Part shown: positions 7,384 through 15,031 of the stretch, one piece after another
Position numbering within the stretch: the first letter of the stretch is position 1
How the letters are laid out: each line of letters opens with the position of its first letter
DNA from: an uncultured Lachnospiraceae bacterium
GTDB taxonomy: Bacteria; Bacillota; Clostridia; Lachnospirales; Lachnospiraceae
Length of the DNA: 16,126 nucleotides
Reading direction: 5' to 3'
Assembly: GCA_946406305.1 (NCBI GenBank)
Contig: CAMJKC010000019.1
Location: 1-16,126 of the forward strand
Position numbers and translations under genes: made by a program
The notes under the pieces: model-generated
Database searches by the model: none
What the model saw: only the letters and a program-made list of their open reading frames with translations
What the model was told of the DNA's origin: nothing

Positions 7384-9939
7384 ATGAAAATAATAGAAAA
7401 AATTTTTGGAACTCACTCAGAAAGAGAAATTAAATTAATAATGCCTTTAGTAGAAAAGACATTATCTTATAGAGATGAGTATATAAAACTAACTGATGCC
7501 GAGTTAAAAAATAAAACTGTAGAATTTAAAAACAGAATTGAAAGAGGTGAAACTCTTGACAGTATACTTCCAGAAGCATTTGCTACAGTAAGAGAGGCGA
7601 GCAGGAGAGTTATAGGGCTTGAGCATTATAAAGTTCAACTGATAGGTGGAACGATATTGTATCACGGAAGAATCGCTGAAATGAAAACTGGAGAAGGTAA
7701 GACTCTTGTCTCTACTTGTCCAGCATATTTGATGTCTTTAACTGGAAAAGGTGTTCACATAGTTACTGTGAATGAGTATTTGGCAAAAAGAGACTGTGAG
7801 TGGATGGGTGAAATACATAGGTTTTTAGGTCAAAGTTGTAGTGTGGTTTTGAATAGTATGACACCAGAAGAAAGACAAGCTGCATATAATTCAGATATTA
7901 CATATGTTACAAATAATGAATTAGGATTTGATTATTTAAGAGATAATATGGCAATATATAAGAACCAACAAGTGTTGAGGGGGCTTAATTATTGCATTAT
8001 AGATGAAGTTGATTCTGTTTTGATTGATGAAGCGAGAACTCCTCTTATCATATCGGGGCAATCTGATAAATCAACTAAATTATATGAAGCATCAGATATA
8101 TTGTCAAAACAATTGATAAGGGGAACTTTTGTCCCAGAGCTTAGTAAGATTGACATAATAATGGGAGAGGCAAATGAAGAAGATGGGGATTATATAGTTA
8201 ATGAAAAAGAGAAAAATATTTCATTGACTGAGCAAGGTGTAAAAAAAGTAGAACAATTTTTTAATATAGACAACTTGTCAAGTCCAGATAATATAGACAT
8301 ACAACACAATGTAATATTGGCACTTAGAGCACATAATTTAATGCATAAAGATAAGGATTATATAGTAAAAGATAATGAAGTAATAATAGTAGATGAATTT
8401 ACAGGAAGGCTTATGCCAGGGAGAAGATATAGTGATGGATTGCATCAGGCTATAGAAGCGAAAGAACATGTAAACATAAGAAGAGAGTCAAAAACTCTTG
8501 CTACCATAACTTTTCAAAACTTCTTTAATAAATATAGAATAAAAGCTGGTATGACAGGAACTGCACAGACAGAAGAAAAAGAATTTAGAAATATTTATGG
8601 AATGGATGTAATAGTAATTCCAACAAATGTTCCTGTAAAGAGAATTGACAGAAACGACCTTGTATATAAAACAAAAAGAGAAAAATATAATGCTGTAGTT
8701 CAAGACATAATTAGTTGTTATAAAAAAGGTCAACCAGTATTAGTTGGAACAATAAATATAGATACATCTGAAATGCTATCAAGTGTATTAAAGAAAAATG
8801 GCATACCTCATAATGTATTGAATGCAAAACAACATGAAAGAGAAGCTGAGATAGTAAAAGATGCAGGTCAAAAGGGTATGGTTACAATAGCAACTAATAT
8901 GGCTGGTAGAGGAACTGATATAAAATTAACTGAAGAAGCGAGAGAATTGGGGGGACTAAAAATTATAGGAACCGAAAGACATGAGGCAAGGAGAATTGAT
9001 AATCAGTTAAGAGGTAGAAGTGGAAGACAAGGAGATCCAGGTGAATCAAGGTTTTATATATCGCTTGAAGACGATTTGATGAGACTTTTTGGTTCTGAAA
9101 ATTTGATAAATTTATTTAACTCAATTGGTGTAGAAGATGGGCAACCTATAGAGCATAAAATGCTTAGCAATGCTATAGAGAGAGCACAAAAGAGAATAGA
9201 AGATACTAACTACAGCATAAGAGAGCAGTTGCTTAAATATGACGATATAAATAATGAGCAAAGAGAAGTAATATATGAAGAGAGAAACAAAGTATTAAAT
9301 GGAGATAATTTATATCCTCTCGTAGAAAAAATGATTAGTGAAGTTATAGATAAGTATGTTTCAAATAATATTAATGAAACTATAGAGTTGGAAAACTTTG
9401 AAAATACATTAAAAGATTTGTATCCAATAATACCTATAGCAGATATAAAGTATGATGAAGTTAAAGATTTAGATAAAGAGAGTTTTAAAAATCTTTTATA
9501 TGATAAGGCAATAAAACTGTATGCTGATAGAAGTAAACAGTTTGATACTGAAGAAAACTTAAGAGAAGCTGAAAGAGTAATATTGCTTAGAGTTATAGAT
9601 ACGAAGTGGATGAGCCATATAGATGATATGGATGTTTTAAGACAAGGGATAGGGCTTCAAGCATATGGACATAAGGACCCATTAGTTGAATACAAAATAG
9701 AAGCATATGAGATGTTCAATGACTTAGTGTATGCGATAAAGGAAGATACAATAAAAATTTTATATCATATAAGAGTTGCAGAAAGAATAGAGAGAAAGGA
9801 AATTGCAAAACCTACTGGAACAAATAGAGGGGCTGAAGCACCTACGACGAAAGTAAATAAAGAAAAGAAAATATATCCAAATGACCCATGCCCATGTGGC
9901 AGTGGTAAGAAATATAAGAATTGTCATGGAAGACAGTAA
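7384..9939 (+). CDS. secA: Preprotein translocase ATPase SecA
   Basis: SecA is the motor ATPase that drives unfolded preproteins through the SecYEG channel. The 851-aa protein is full length. Visible landmarks are Walker A MKTGEGKT (residues 100-107), the DEVDS Walker B box (207-211) followed by LIDEARTPLIIS, GMTGTA (389-394), the GRSGRQGDPGE motif of the second nucleotide-binding fold (from 544), and the helical scaffold/two-helix-finger region with WMSHIDDMDVLRQGIG. A C-terminal zinc-binding tail, CPCGSGKKYKNCH (836-848), contacts SecB-like chaperones or ribosomes in other species. The ATG at 7384 gives a normal N-terminus (IEKIFGTHSEREIK). No Shine-Dalgarno sequence is visible before it, so translation probably depends on ribosomes finishing the transaldolase gene 6 bases upstream. 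No sign of a second, accessory SecA in the window. Confidence 0.97.
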   Translation: MKIIEKIFGTHSEREIKLIMPLVEKTLSYRDEYIKLTDAELKNKTVEFKNRIERGETLDSILPEAFATVREASRRVIGLEHYKVQLIGGTILYHGRIAEMKTGEGKTLVSTCPAYLMSLTGKGVHIVTVNEYLAKRDCEWMGEIHRFLGQSCSVVLNSMTPEERQAAYNSDITYVTNNELGFDYLRDNMAIYKNQQVLRGLNYCIIDEVDSVLIDEARTPLIISGQSDKSTKLYEASDILSKQLIRGTFVPELSKIDIIMGEANEEDGDYIVNEKEKNISLTEQGVKKVEQFFNIDNLSSPDNIDIQHNVILALRAHNLMHKDKDYIVKDNEVIIVDEFTGRLMPGRRYSDGLHQAIEAKEHVNIRRESKTLATITFQNFFNKYRIKAGMTGTAQTEEKEFRNIYGMDVIVIPTNVPVKRIDRNDLVYKTKREKYNAVVQDIISCYKKGQPVLVGTINIDTSEMLSSVLKKNGIPHNVLNAKQHEREAEIVKDAGQKGMVTIATNMAGRGTDIKLTEEARELGGLKIIGTERHEARRIDNQLRGRSGRQGDPGESRFYISLEDDLMRLFGSENLINLFNSIGVEDGQPIEHKMLSNAIERAQKRIEDTNYSIREQLLKYDDINNEQREVIYEERNKVLNGDNLYPLVEKMISEVIDKYVSNNINETIELENFENTLKDLYPIIPIADIKYDEVKDLDKESFKNLLYDKAIKLYADRSKQFDTEENLREAERVILLRVIDTKWMSHIDDMDVLRQGIGLQAYGHKDPLVEYKIEAYEMFNDLVYAIKEDTIKILYHIRVAERIERKEIAKPTGTNRGAEAPTTKVNKEKKIYPNDPCPCGSGKKYKNCHGRQ

Positions 9940-9948
9940 AAAGTATGT

Positions 9949-9953
9949 AGGTG
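9949..9953 (+). promoter_or_regulatory. Ribosome binding site fixing a GTG start
   Basis: AGGTG lies 4 bases before the GTG at 9958. That GTG is the first usable start codon after the in-frame secA stop. Confidence 0.55.
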
Positions 9954-9957
9954 TCTT

Positions 9958-10485
9958 GTGTTTGCTGAAAGAAAGGTTTATTATTTAATAGTTAAAAAAA
10001 GTGATATAGAAAAAAAAGATGGTAAAAAGTCTGACACTGAATATGCAAGAAAGATTTTAGATATGATGTTAAATAATTTTCATATTGAAATGCCTAAAAT
10101 ATATGTATCTGAAAAAGGTAAACCTTATTTTAAAGATAGTGAAATATTTTTTAACTATTCTCATTCAAAAAATTATATTGCCTGTGCGATTGCAAGCTCA
10201 GAAGTTGGTATTGACATTGAAGATACAAATCGGAAGATAAGTGATTTAGTTTCAAAAAAATATTTGGGTGATGAAAAAGATGACTTAAAAAGAATTGAGA
10301 TTTGGGTAAGGAAGGAGTCCTATTCTAAATTAAAAGGTTTGGGACTTAGGATTAAAATAGAGGATTTAAATTTAGATGAGATACATGAAAGTAACTATTT
10401 AATAAAAAATGAAAAATATATATGCTCTATATATTCGGAAAAAAGTGCGATTTTTGAAGAACTACTAATAAAAGGGGTTTATTAA
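9958..10485 (+). CDS. 4'-phosphopantetheinyl transferase superfamily protein (short Sfp type)
   Basis: These enzymes move the phosphopantetheine arm of coenzyme A onto a serine of acyl- or peptidyl-carrier proteins. The 175-aa product carries the superfamily signature. GKPYF (54-58) and FFNYSHSKNY (64-73) precede SEVGIDIED (81-89), whose Asp86 and Glu88 would bind Mg2+. WVRKESYSK (116-124) supplies Glu120 and Lys124. The spacing from Asp86 to Glu120 (34) is about ten residues shorter than in Sfp, and the protein is shorter than the usual 200-230 aa, with a reduced N-terminal half. It could be a holo-ACP synthase substitute or serve a specialised carrier protein; no polyketide or peptide synthase genes are nearby. 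The start is GTG, 18 bases after secA and in the same frame as it. Confidence 0.8.
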   Translation: MFAERKVYYLIVKKSDIEKKDGKKSDTEYARKILDMMLNNFHIEMPKIYVSEKGKPYFKDSEIFFNYSHSKNYIACAIASSEVGIDIEDTNRKISDLVSKKYLGDEKDDLKRIEIWVRKESYSKLKGLGLRIKIEDLNLDEIHESNYLIKNEKYICSIYSEKSAIFEELLIKGVY

Positions 10486-10506
10486 TTATAGGGAAATTTT
10501 GAGTAA

Positions 10507-11643
10507 ATGGTAGAATTAGATAATATTAAAATTGAATTAAATAATTATAAAAAAGATTTGACTGAAATACACGATTCATTAAATATTGAAGGAAAGACTA
10601 AGAGATTAGATGAAATCAATATGACTATGCAGGAGTCAAATTTTTGGAATAATGTTGAGAATGCAAATAAGATTACAAAAGAGGCAAAAGATATAGAAAA
10701 TTCTATATCAAATTATCATTCACTCGTTGATACTTTTGAAGATATAAATTCTTTTATTGATATTTATAATGGACAAACAGATGATAAGAGTGCATTAGAA
10801 GAAATTAGAGATTTATATAAAAAATTTATAATAAAAATTGAAGAAACTAAAGAAGAATTATTATTGTCAGAGGAGTATGATGACCTTGATGCCATTGTCA
10901 GATTAAATGCAGGTAGTGGCGGAACAGAAAGTTGTGATTTTTGTTCTATGCTTTATAGGATGTATTCAAAATATGCTTCAAATCACAATTTTGATTTAAT
11001 CGTTAATGACTATTTAGATGGAGATGAAGCAGGGATAAAATCTGTTGAATTCTTGGTAAAAGGTAATAATGCTTATGGCTATTTGAAATCTGAAATGGGT
11101 GTTCATCGTTTAGTGAGAATTTCGCCTTTTAATGCACAGGGGAAAAGGCAAACATCTTTTGTGAGTTGTGATGTTATGCCTGATATAAAAACAGATATAA
11201 ATGTAGAAGTTAAGCCTGAAGAAATAAAAATGGATACATATAGGTCAAGTGGAGCAGGAGGTCAGCATATTAATAAAACTTCTTCTGCAGTTAGACTTAC
11301 TCACATACCAACGGGAATTGTCGTTGCATGTCAAGAGGAAAGGTCACAGATACAAAATAGAGAGAGAGCGATGCAGATGCTCAAATCAAAATTGTTCTTT
11401 TTAAAACAAAAGGAAAATGAAATGAAACTCAGTGGTATAAGAGGAGAAGTTAAAGAAAATGCTTTTGGTTCGCAAATAAGGTCATATGTATTGCAGCCAT
11501 ACCGTATGGTAAAAGATTTAAGGACAGGGGAAGAGACAGGAAATACTGATGCAGTTTTAGATGGTGATATAGATAGGTTTATAATGAGTTATTTAAAATG
11601 GATTAAGCTTGGTTGCCCTGATAGAAAAGTTCAAGTAGAGTAG
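10507..11643 (+). CDS. prfB: Peptide chain release factor 2
   Basis: RF2 reads UGA and UAA stop codons and triggers hydrolysis of the finished peptide in the ribosome. The 378-aa protein has the RF2 anticodon-like tripeptide SPF (206-208, in RISPFNAQGKRQTSF), which separates it from RF1 (PxT). It also has the catalytic GGQ (251-253, in SSGAGGQHINKTSSAVRLTH). The gene is one continuous frame: at codon 26, where most bacterial prfB genes carry an in-frame TGA and a +1 programmed shift after leucine, this gene has S24 (TCA), L25 (TTA), N26 (AAT) and no break. An in-frame TAA directly precedes the ATG at 10507, so the start is certain. AGGG (10490-10493) lies a rather long 13 bases upstream. Confidence 0.96.
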   Translation: MVELDNIKIELNNYKKDLTEIHDSLNIEGKTKRLDEINMTMQESNFWNNVENANKITKEAKDIENSISNYHSLVDTFEDINSFIDIYNGQTDDKSALEEIRDLYKKFIIKIEETKEELLLSEEYDDLDAIVRLNAGSGGTESCDFCSMLYRMYSKYASNHNFDLIVNDYLDGDEAGIKSVEFLVKGNNAYGYLKSEMGVHRLVRISPFNAQGKRQTSFVSCDVMPDIKTDINVEVKPEEIKMDTYRSSGAGGQHINKTSSAVRLTHIPTGIVVACQEERSQIQNRERAMQMLKSKLFFLKQKENEMKLSGIRGEVKENAFGSQIRSYVLQPYRMVKDLRTGEETGNTDAVLDGDIDRFIMSYLKWIKLGCPDRKVQVE

Positions 11644-11647
11644 GGAG
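11642..11647 (+). promoter_or_regulatory. Ribosome binding site fixing a TTG start
   Basis: AGGGAG overlaps the prfB stop codon and lies 5 bases before the TTG at 11653, supporting that rare start codon. Confidence 0.8.
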
Positions 11648-11652
11648 TTATT

Positions 11653-12117
11653 TTGAAGAAAAAAAATTCTTTAAATATAATAAAAAATGACAAATACTAT
11701 CTTGTTTCAAAGAATGCATTGCCTTTAGTTATAAAGAAAGTGATTGAAGTAAAAGATATTATGATTAAAAAAAATATAGCTGTAAAAGATGCTGTAGATG
11801 AAGTTGGAATATCAAGATCTTCTTTTTATAAATATAAAAATTTGATTTTTACATTAGATGATTTTTTTAAACAGAAAGATATAGTATTAAATATATTAAC
11901 TGAAAATCAAGTTGGGGTTTTATCAAGGATAACTAAACTCATATCTGACTATAAATATAATATAAAAGTTATAAATCAATCAATTCCGGTCAACGGAGAG
12001 AACAATGTAAATGTAATTATAGAAAAAACAGAGAAGTCAAAAGGGTTAAATAATTTAATAAATGAAATTAAGAAAATAAATAAAGTAAAAAATGTAAATT
12101 TGATATCGGGAGATTAA
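11653..12117 (+). CDS. pheB: PheB-type ACT domain protein (UPF0735 family)
   Basis: A 154-aa member of the family named after B. subtilis PheB, which has long been linked to phenylalanine metabolism without a firmly established biochemical role. The order of parts is KYYLVSKNALPLVIKKVIEVK (14-34, the typical N-terminus), a helix-turn-helix-like segment AVKDAVDEVGISRSSFYKYK (43-62), and a C-terminal ACT domain (about 77-151, starting VLNILTENQVGVLSRITKLI). ACT domains often bind amino acids, and the HTH-like part hints at DNA or RNA binding. An amino-acid-responsive regulator is plausible but unproven. The TTG start follows a good AGGGAG at 5 bases. No aromatic amino acid genes are adjacent. 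Confidence 0.85.
   Translation: MKKKNSLNIIKNDKYYLVSKNALPLVIKKVIEVKDIMIKKNIAVKDAVDEVGISRSSFYKYKNLIFTLDDFFKQKDIVLNILTENQVGVLSRITKLISDYKYNIKVINQSIPVNGENNVNVIIEKTEKSKGLNNLINEIKKINKVKNVNLISGD
12108..12112 (+). promoter_or_regulatory. Ribosome binding site fixing a TTG start
   Basis: GGGAG, inside the last codons of the ACT protein gene, lies 7 bases before the TTG at 12120. Confidence 0.7.
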
Positions 12118-12119
12118 TT

Positions 12120-12602
12120 TTGAAATACGAATTTTCTATAAAACTAAATAAAAATGATATTTTTTTGTCATCAATCTATTATTCATATTATTCAGTAAGT
12201 GGTGTGCTTAGCATATTATTTTCAGTTGTTTTTTTGATATTATTTATATACTCACTTATAACAAAAATGTTTTTTGATTTTAATGATATTTATAAAGTGG
12301 TAGTTATATTATTTGCTTTTTTATTCACTTTGATTCAACCAATAGTTATATATTTAAAAGTGTTATTAAAAAATAAGAATAATATAGAAAGAAAATTGAC
12401 TTTTTATGATGATAAATTTAATATAAGAGCGAATGATTTAAATGAAGATTTTAAATATGATATTATATTTAAAGTAAAAATGTATAAAAAGATGATTGTT
12501 ATTTTTTATGATAGCATAAATGGTCAGGTTATTCCAAATAGGTATTTTGATAATAATAAATTAGAGTTCTTTAATTTTATTAAAAGCAAAATAAGAAAAT
12601 GA
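12120..12602 (+). CDS. YcxB-like membrane protein of unknown function
   Basis: The 160-aa product has a short polar N-terminus (MKYEFSIKLNKNDIF), two membrane helices at about 26-48 and 58-82, and a soluble C-terminal half of alternating hydrophobic strands. That half includes KLTFYDDKFNIR, YKKMIVIFYDS and VIPNRYF. This is the layout of the YcxB-like family, in which the C-terminal domain resembles a small PH-like beta barrel on the cytoplasmic face. No enzymatic motif is seen and the function is unknown. It begins with TTG two bases after the previous stop and shares an ATGA with tsaE, so it is firmly part of the operon. The assignment rests on architecture and a few motifs, so it is less certain than its neighbours. 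Confidence 0.65.
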   Translation: MKYEFSIKLNKNDIFLSSIYYSYYSVSGVLSILFSVVFLILFIYSLITKMFFDFNDIYKVVVILFAFLFTLIQPIVIYLKVLLKNKNNIERKLTFYDDKFNIRANDLNEDFKYDIIFKVKMYKKMIVIFYDSINGQVIPNRYFDNNKLEFFNFIKSKIRK

Positions 12603-13033
12603 TAACAAAATCAAATTTAGAAACAATAGAATATGCAATGAAGATAGCAGAGAACTCAAAACCAGACGATTTATTTTTTTTGACCGGAGATTTGGCAGCA
12701 GGAAAGACAACTTTTGTGAAAGGCTTTGTAAAATATTTTAAACCAGATTTAAATGTTATATCTCCTACTTTTAATATATTAAAAATATATAACATAAATG
12801 ACAAAATTTCTAATATATATCATTTTGACTTATATAGGTTAAAAGATATTTATGAGTTATATGATATAGGATTTGAAGAATATATATATGATAAAAACTC
12901 AATAGCTTTAGTAGAGTGGCCAGAGATTTTATTTTCTTATATAAAAAAACCATATAAGTTAATTGATATAAAAAAAATAGAAGATAAAGAAAGAGAAATA
13001 AATGAAAACCTTATCTATAGAGACGACAAATAA
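12599..13033 (+). CDS. tsaE: tRNA t6A biosynthesis ATPase TsaE
   Basis: TsaE is the ATPase that works with TsaB and TsaD to transfer the threonylcarbamoyl group to A37 of ANN-decoding tRNAs, resetting the complex after each turnover. The 144-aa protein shows a P-loop, GDLAAGKTT (30-38; Ala33 where Gly is more common), the family motif SPTFNILKIYN (55-65), HFDLYRL (75-81) and ALVEWPE (103-109). Its ATG overlaps the stop of the preceding gene as ATGA and has no Shine-Dalgarno sequence, which points to coupled translation. Its last 32 bases also encode the start of tsaB. The final 20 or so residues are highly charged (KKIEDKEREINENLIYRDDK) and not conserved-looking. Confidence 0.93.
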   Translation: MITKSNLETIEYAMKIAENSKPDDLFFLTGDLAAGKTTFVKGFVKYFKPDLNVISPTFNILKIYNINDKISNIYHFDLYRLKDIYELYDIGFEEYIYDKNSIALVEWPEILFSYIKKPYKLIDIKKIEDKEREINENLIYRDDK

Positions 13034-13682
13034 AATATGCAGTTCTGCTATTTCAGAAGATGGAAAAGTATTATCAATAGTTGAGTCTGATGCCAAAAAT
13101 ATGCATTCAGTTGTTTTAGTTCCAAATATAAAAAAGATGATGGACAGTTTAAATATAACTATTTATGACATAGATAATATTTTTGTGTCAAATGGACCAG
13201 GTTCATATACAGGAATAAGGATAGGTATATCAACCGCGATGGGGCTTGCAAAAGCGAATAAAACAAAAATTTATTATGTGAATACTTTATATTCATTATC
13301 AAAAAATGTTAAAACGAAATTTGATTTTATAATAACTTTGCTTGATGCGAGAGTAAATAGAGTTTATTTTGCTATATTTAATAGAGAACACATTCAAATA
13401 GGGAAGAACCTAATTGTTGATATAGATGATTTTGTGAATTTAACAAATAGATTTTTTATGAAAAAGTATTCTTTTTATATAGTGGGAGATGGAGTAGAAG
13501 TATATAGGGAAAAGTTGAGTAAGCTAAAATGCAAATATAAAATAGGAAAAGGTAAAGAAAACATACTTAGTGCAAAAAGTTTATGTGAGATTTCAATGAA
13601 TTATGATGAAAACAATGTAAAGAGTGTATTAGATATAAATTATATGCAAAAGTCAAATGCAGAAAGAAATAATTATGCTTGA
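13002..13682 (+). CDS. tsaB: tRNA t6A biosynthesis protein TsaB
   Basis: TsaB is the inactive ASKHA-fold partner that binds TsaD and TsaE in the t6A-making complex. The 226-aa protein starts LSIETTNKICSSAI (4-17), has MHSVVLVPNIKKMM (34-47) and the diagnostic SNGPGSYTGIRIG (63-75), followed by LLDARVNRVYFAIF. It lacks the metal-binding histidines of TsaD, as expected. The ATG at 13002 lies 32 bases inside tsaE with only a purine-rich AAAGAAAGAGAAA in front. The C-terminal region is less conserved, as is usual in this family. Confidence 0.92.
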   Translation: MKTLSIETTNKICSSAISEDGKVLSIVESDAKNMHSVVLVPNIKKMMDSLNITIYDIDNIFVSNGPGSYTGIRIGISTAMGLAKANKTKIYYVNTLYSLSKNVKTKFDFIITLLDARVNRVYFAIFNREHIQIGKNLIVDIDDFVNLTNRFFMKKYSFYIVGDGVEVYREKLSKLKCKYKIGKGKENILSAKSLCEISMNYDENNVKSVLDINYMQKSNAERNNYA

Positions 13683-14127
13683 ATTTAGAAGAGCCAAAAC
13701 TTTTGATGTCAATGAAATTGTAAGATTAGAAGAGAATAATTTTTCAAGTGAAAGATATACAGAAAAAATGATAAATGATATATTGAAAAGTGATGACAAT
13801 GACTATATTTTAGTTGCAGAAGATTCAAACGAAATACTTGGATATATTATATATAGAGAGCAAGATGAATACATAGACATTTTTAAGATTTGTGTTAGTG
13901 AAAATTATAGGAATAAAAAAATAGGAACAGGGTTAATTCAATATTTAGAGAAATATGTTCATAAGAAGAGATTAATATTAGAAGTTAGAAGTGATAATAA
14001 GGGTGCAATAGTTTTTTATGAAAAAAATCACTTTAAGAAAATACATATAAAAAAAAATTATTATGAAAATCCAATATCTGATGCATACATATATGAAAAA
14101 AGAATTATAGAGGGGACAAATGATTGA
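13675..14127 (+). CDS. rimI: Ribosomal protein bS18-alanine N-acetyltransferase RimI
   Basis: A GNAT-fold acetyltransferase; RimI acetylates the N-terminal alanine of ribosomal protein bS18 and is habitually encoded beside the t6A genes. The 150-aa product has the acetyl-CoA-binding loop NYRNKKIGTGL (77-87), then LEVRSDNKGAIVFYEKNHF (102-120) and KNYYENPISDAYIYEK (127-142), the classic RimI ending. An in-frame ATG 18 bases upstream (13657) would add MQKEII. I prefer 13675, which gives the normal short N-terminus and only an 8-base overlap with tsaB. Neither start has a strong Shine-Dalgarno sequence. Substrate identity is inferred from family and context. Confidence 0.88.
   Translation: MLEFRRAKTFDVNEIVRLEENNFSSERYTEKMINDILKSDDNDYILVAEDSNEILGYIIYREQDEYIDIFKICVSENYRNKKIGTGLIQYLEKYVHKKRLILEVRSDNKGAIVFYEKNHFKKIHIKKNYYENPISDAYIYEKRIIEGTND
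14110..14115 (+). promoter_or_regulatory. Ribosome binding site for rnz
   Basis: GAGGGG within the end of rimI lies 4 bases before the ATG at 14120. It is the only clear Shine-Dalgarno sequence within the tsaE-to-tsaD chain. Confidence 0.75.
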
Positions 14128-15031
14128 AGTTTGTTTATTGGGGACAGGTGGTATGATGCCTCTAACCAATAGATTTTTAACAAGTTTATACTGCAAGTGT
14201 GAGGGAAGTGGGCTTCTTATAGATTGTGGAGAGGCTACTCAAATTGCTATTAAAAAAGCAAATCTATCTGTATATGATATAGATTATATTTTGATTACCC
14301 ATTTTCATGCCGATCATATTTCTGGCCTTCCTGGATTACTTTTATCTATTGGCAATTCTGAAAAAAAGACAAAAGTTACAATACTTGGACCTAAGGGTAT
14401 AAAGGAAGTTGTAAAATCTCTCAGAATAATTGCACCAGAACTTCCATTTCCAGTTGAAGTAGTAGAGTTAGACAAAAAAGAAGGTGAGATAAAATTAAAT
14501 GTTTTTAATATTCAGTATTATGAATTAAAACATAAAATGATTTGCTTGGGGTATAATATAATACTTAATCGTCTGCCGGAGTTTTTAAAACAAAAAGCTA
14601 TTGATAATAATATACCGATAAAATACTGGAATAAGTTGCAACACTTAATAGAATGTGAAGATGAAATTACAGGAGTTAAATATACTCCAGATATGGTATT
14701 GGGTGAAGAAAGAAAAGGGATAAAAATTTCATATTTTACAGACACAAGACCTTGTGACAATATTTTAAAATGGACAAGAGATACTGATCTTACAATATGT
14801 GAAGGTATGTATGGAAATACAGATAAATCAACAAATGCAAAAAGGTATATGCATATGACAATGGTTGAGGCCTGTGAAATAGCAAAAGAGACAAAGCCAA
14901 AAAATTTATGGCTTACTCATTATTCTCCTGCAGAGGTAAAGCCTCAAGTATATGAAAAAGAATTAAAAAAAATATATAGTAAAGTAAAAATTGCAAAAGA
15001 TGGAGAAAAAATAAAACTAGTATTCGTATGA
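14120..15031 (+). CDS. rnz: Ribonuclease Z (tRNA 3'-endonuclease)
   Basis: RNase Z is a zinc metallo-beta-lactamase-fold nuclease that cuts tRNA precursors just after the discriminator base, mainly those lacking an encoded CCA. The 303-aa protein is full length. It has LLGTGGMMPLTNRFLTS (6-22), LLIDCGEATQ (32-41), and the zinc motif THFHADHISGLPG (60-72, with His61, His63, Asp65 and His66). Further ligands are His138 (LKHKMICLGY), Asp208 (FTDTRP), and the C-terminal MHMTMVEA and LTHYSPAE histidines (His245, His267). CGEATQ replaces the more common CGEGTQ. It overlaps rimI by 8 bases and tsaD by 4, inserting tRNA 3' processing into the t6A operon. Confidence 0.93.
   Translation: MIEVCLLGTGGMMPLTNRFLTSLYCKCEGSGLLIDCGEATQIAIKKANLSVYDIDYILITHFHADHISGLPGLLLSIGNSEKKTKVTILGPKGIKEVVKSLRIIAPELPFPVEVVELDKKEGEIKLNVFNIQYYELKHKMICLGYNIILNRLPEFLKQKAIDNNIPIKYWNKLQHLIECEDEITGVKYTPDMVLGEERKGIKISYFTDTRPCDNILKWTRDTDLTICEGMYGNTDKSTNAKRYMHMTMVEACEIAKETKPKNLWLTHYSPAEVKPQVYEKELKKIYSKVKIAKDGEKIKLVFV

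Noticed and set aside
10454..10485. Promoter for prfB (TTGAAG upstream of TATTAA)
   Set aside because: The spacer is about 20 bases and the -10 match is poor, so there is no better support than for random sequence of this composition.
13657..13674. Longer rimI start
   Set aside because: It adds six residues not typical of RimI and lacks an RBS. The ATG at 13675 gives the usual short overlap, though the longer form cannot be fully excluded.
14551..14562. TATAATATAAT within rnz as an internal promoter
   Set aside because: The only TTG-like box is a few bases away, far too close for a -35. Such strings are common by chance in coding DNA this A+T-rich.
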